DNA from: Archilochus colubris
Lineage: Eukaryota; Chordata; Aves; Apodiformes; Trochilidae
Direction of reading: 5' to 3'
Assembly: GCA_023079485.1 (NCBI GenBank)
Contig: CM041083.1
Coordinates: forward strand, 151,856,552 to 151,920,551
Length of the DNA: 64,000 nucleotides
Positions 63,769 to 64,000 of the stretch are shown piece by piece (position 1 is the stretch's first letter; every line of letters starts with the position of its first letter). The notes below the pieces were generated by a model. That model was not told where the DNA came from. It saw nothing but the letters and a program-made list of their open reading frames with translations, and did not search any database. Position numbers and translations under genes: made by a program.

Positions 63769-64000
63769 AATCATAGAATGTCTAGTGTTGCAAGGGACCT
63801 TAAAGATCAGCTAGTTTCAATCCCCCATCCCATGGGCAGGGACCCCTTCCACTAGACCAGGCTGCTTAGAGCCCCATCCAACCTGTCCTTGGACACTTCC
63901 AGAAGCAGGGCAGCCACAACTTCTCTGGGAAACCCATGCCAGTGTCTCACAACCCTCACAGAAAATAATTTCTTCCTAATGTCTAATCTAAATCTACCTC
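63769..64000 (-). mobile_element. CR1 LINE, 3' end, cut by the window edge
   Basis: The plus strand starts with AATCATAGAATGTCTAGTG, the inverted 3' terminus. Inverted GGCAGGGACCCCTTCC (3' untranslated region) follows, then the end of ORF2 (inverted NLV stop, FKAxLDGAL, RHWHxFP and RLDIRKK regions). It continues beyond 64000. Confidence 0.9.

Larger units (their letters stand above)
61148..64000 (-). other. GPC5: 3' end of the intron upstream of the glypican exon (inferred)
   Basis: AT-rich sequence with no second exon that I can support. It holds a 5' truncated CR1 at its right end (from 63769). The stretch 61900-63060 is less homopolymeric than its surroundings but has no recognisable coding or repeat identity. 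Confidence 0.55.

Noticed and set aside
1..64000. A CRISPR array, operon, phage, or novel multi-gene system
   Set aside because: No spaced identical repeats, no gene-dense region and no linked coding genes were found. The sequence is a vertebrate intron with retroelements.

Overview
This window is AT-rich vertebrate DNA from a bird. Two observations point to birds. There are many CR1 LINE copies ending in the bird-type octamer tail (ATTCTATG). There are also three LTRs whose sequences I recognise from memory as families common in bird genomes, songbirds especially, though I could not check them against a library. There are no bacterial operons, rRNA or tRNA genes, and no CpG island. Almost every long open frame is either a CR1 reverse-transcriptase remnant or an artefact of a CCTT microsatellite.

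I can support one host coding segment: a 97-base exon on the minus strand at 61051-61147. It has consensus splice sites and encodes a conserved stretch near the C-terminus of a glypican, best matched to GPC5. GPC5 is a membrane-anchored heparan sulfate proteoglycan gene known for very large introns. If this is right, 1-61050 is the intron downstream of that exon and 61148-64000 is the end of the intron upstream of it. No other glypican exon was found.

Layout from left to right: 1-6861 is unique AT-rich intron. A complete solo LTR lies at 6862-7849, with 5-base target duplications. A nested LINE locus at 12640-14965 holds an ancient CR1 split by a younger, internally deleted CR1 that carries an ORF1 esterase remnant. 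A nearly intact CR1 ORF2 at 20191-22101 has one nonsense codon. A decayed CR1 follows at 23555-24762. Two long pure CCTT arrays lie at 27416-27715 and 31565-31999. At 35352-37325 is a cluster of CR1 pieces in both orientations, one with a 45-base internal inversion. More CR1 copies lie at 40605, 45845, 47421, 49420 and 55908. Two LTRs sit side by side at 50993-52540, the second a complete solo LTR with perfect 5-base target duplications. The glypican exon follows, and a minus-strand CR1 runs off the right edge.

Ten of fifteen CR1 pieces and all three LTRs lie on the plus strand, antisense to the host gene. No multi-gene system is present. The window is a record of retroelement insertion, nesting and decay inside a giant intron.
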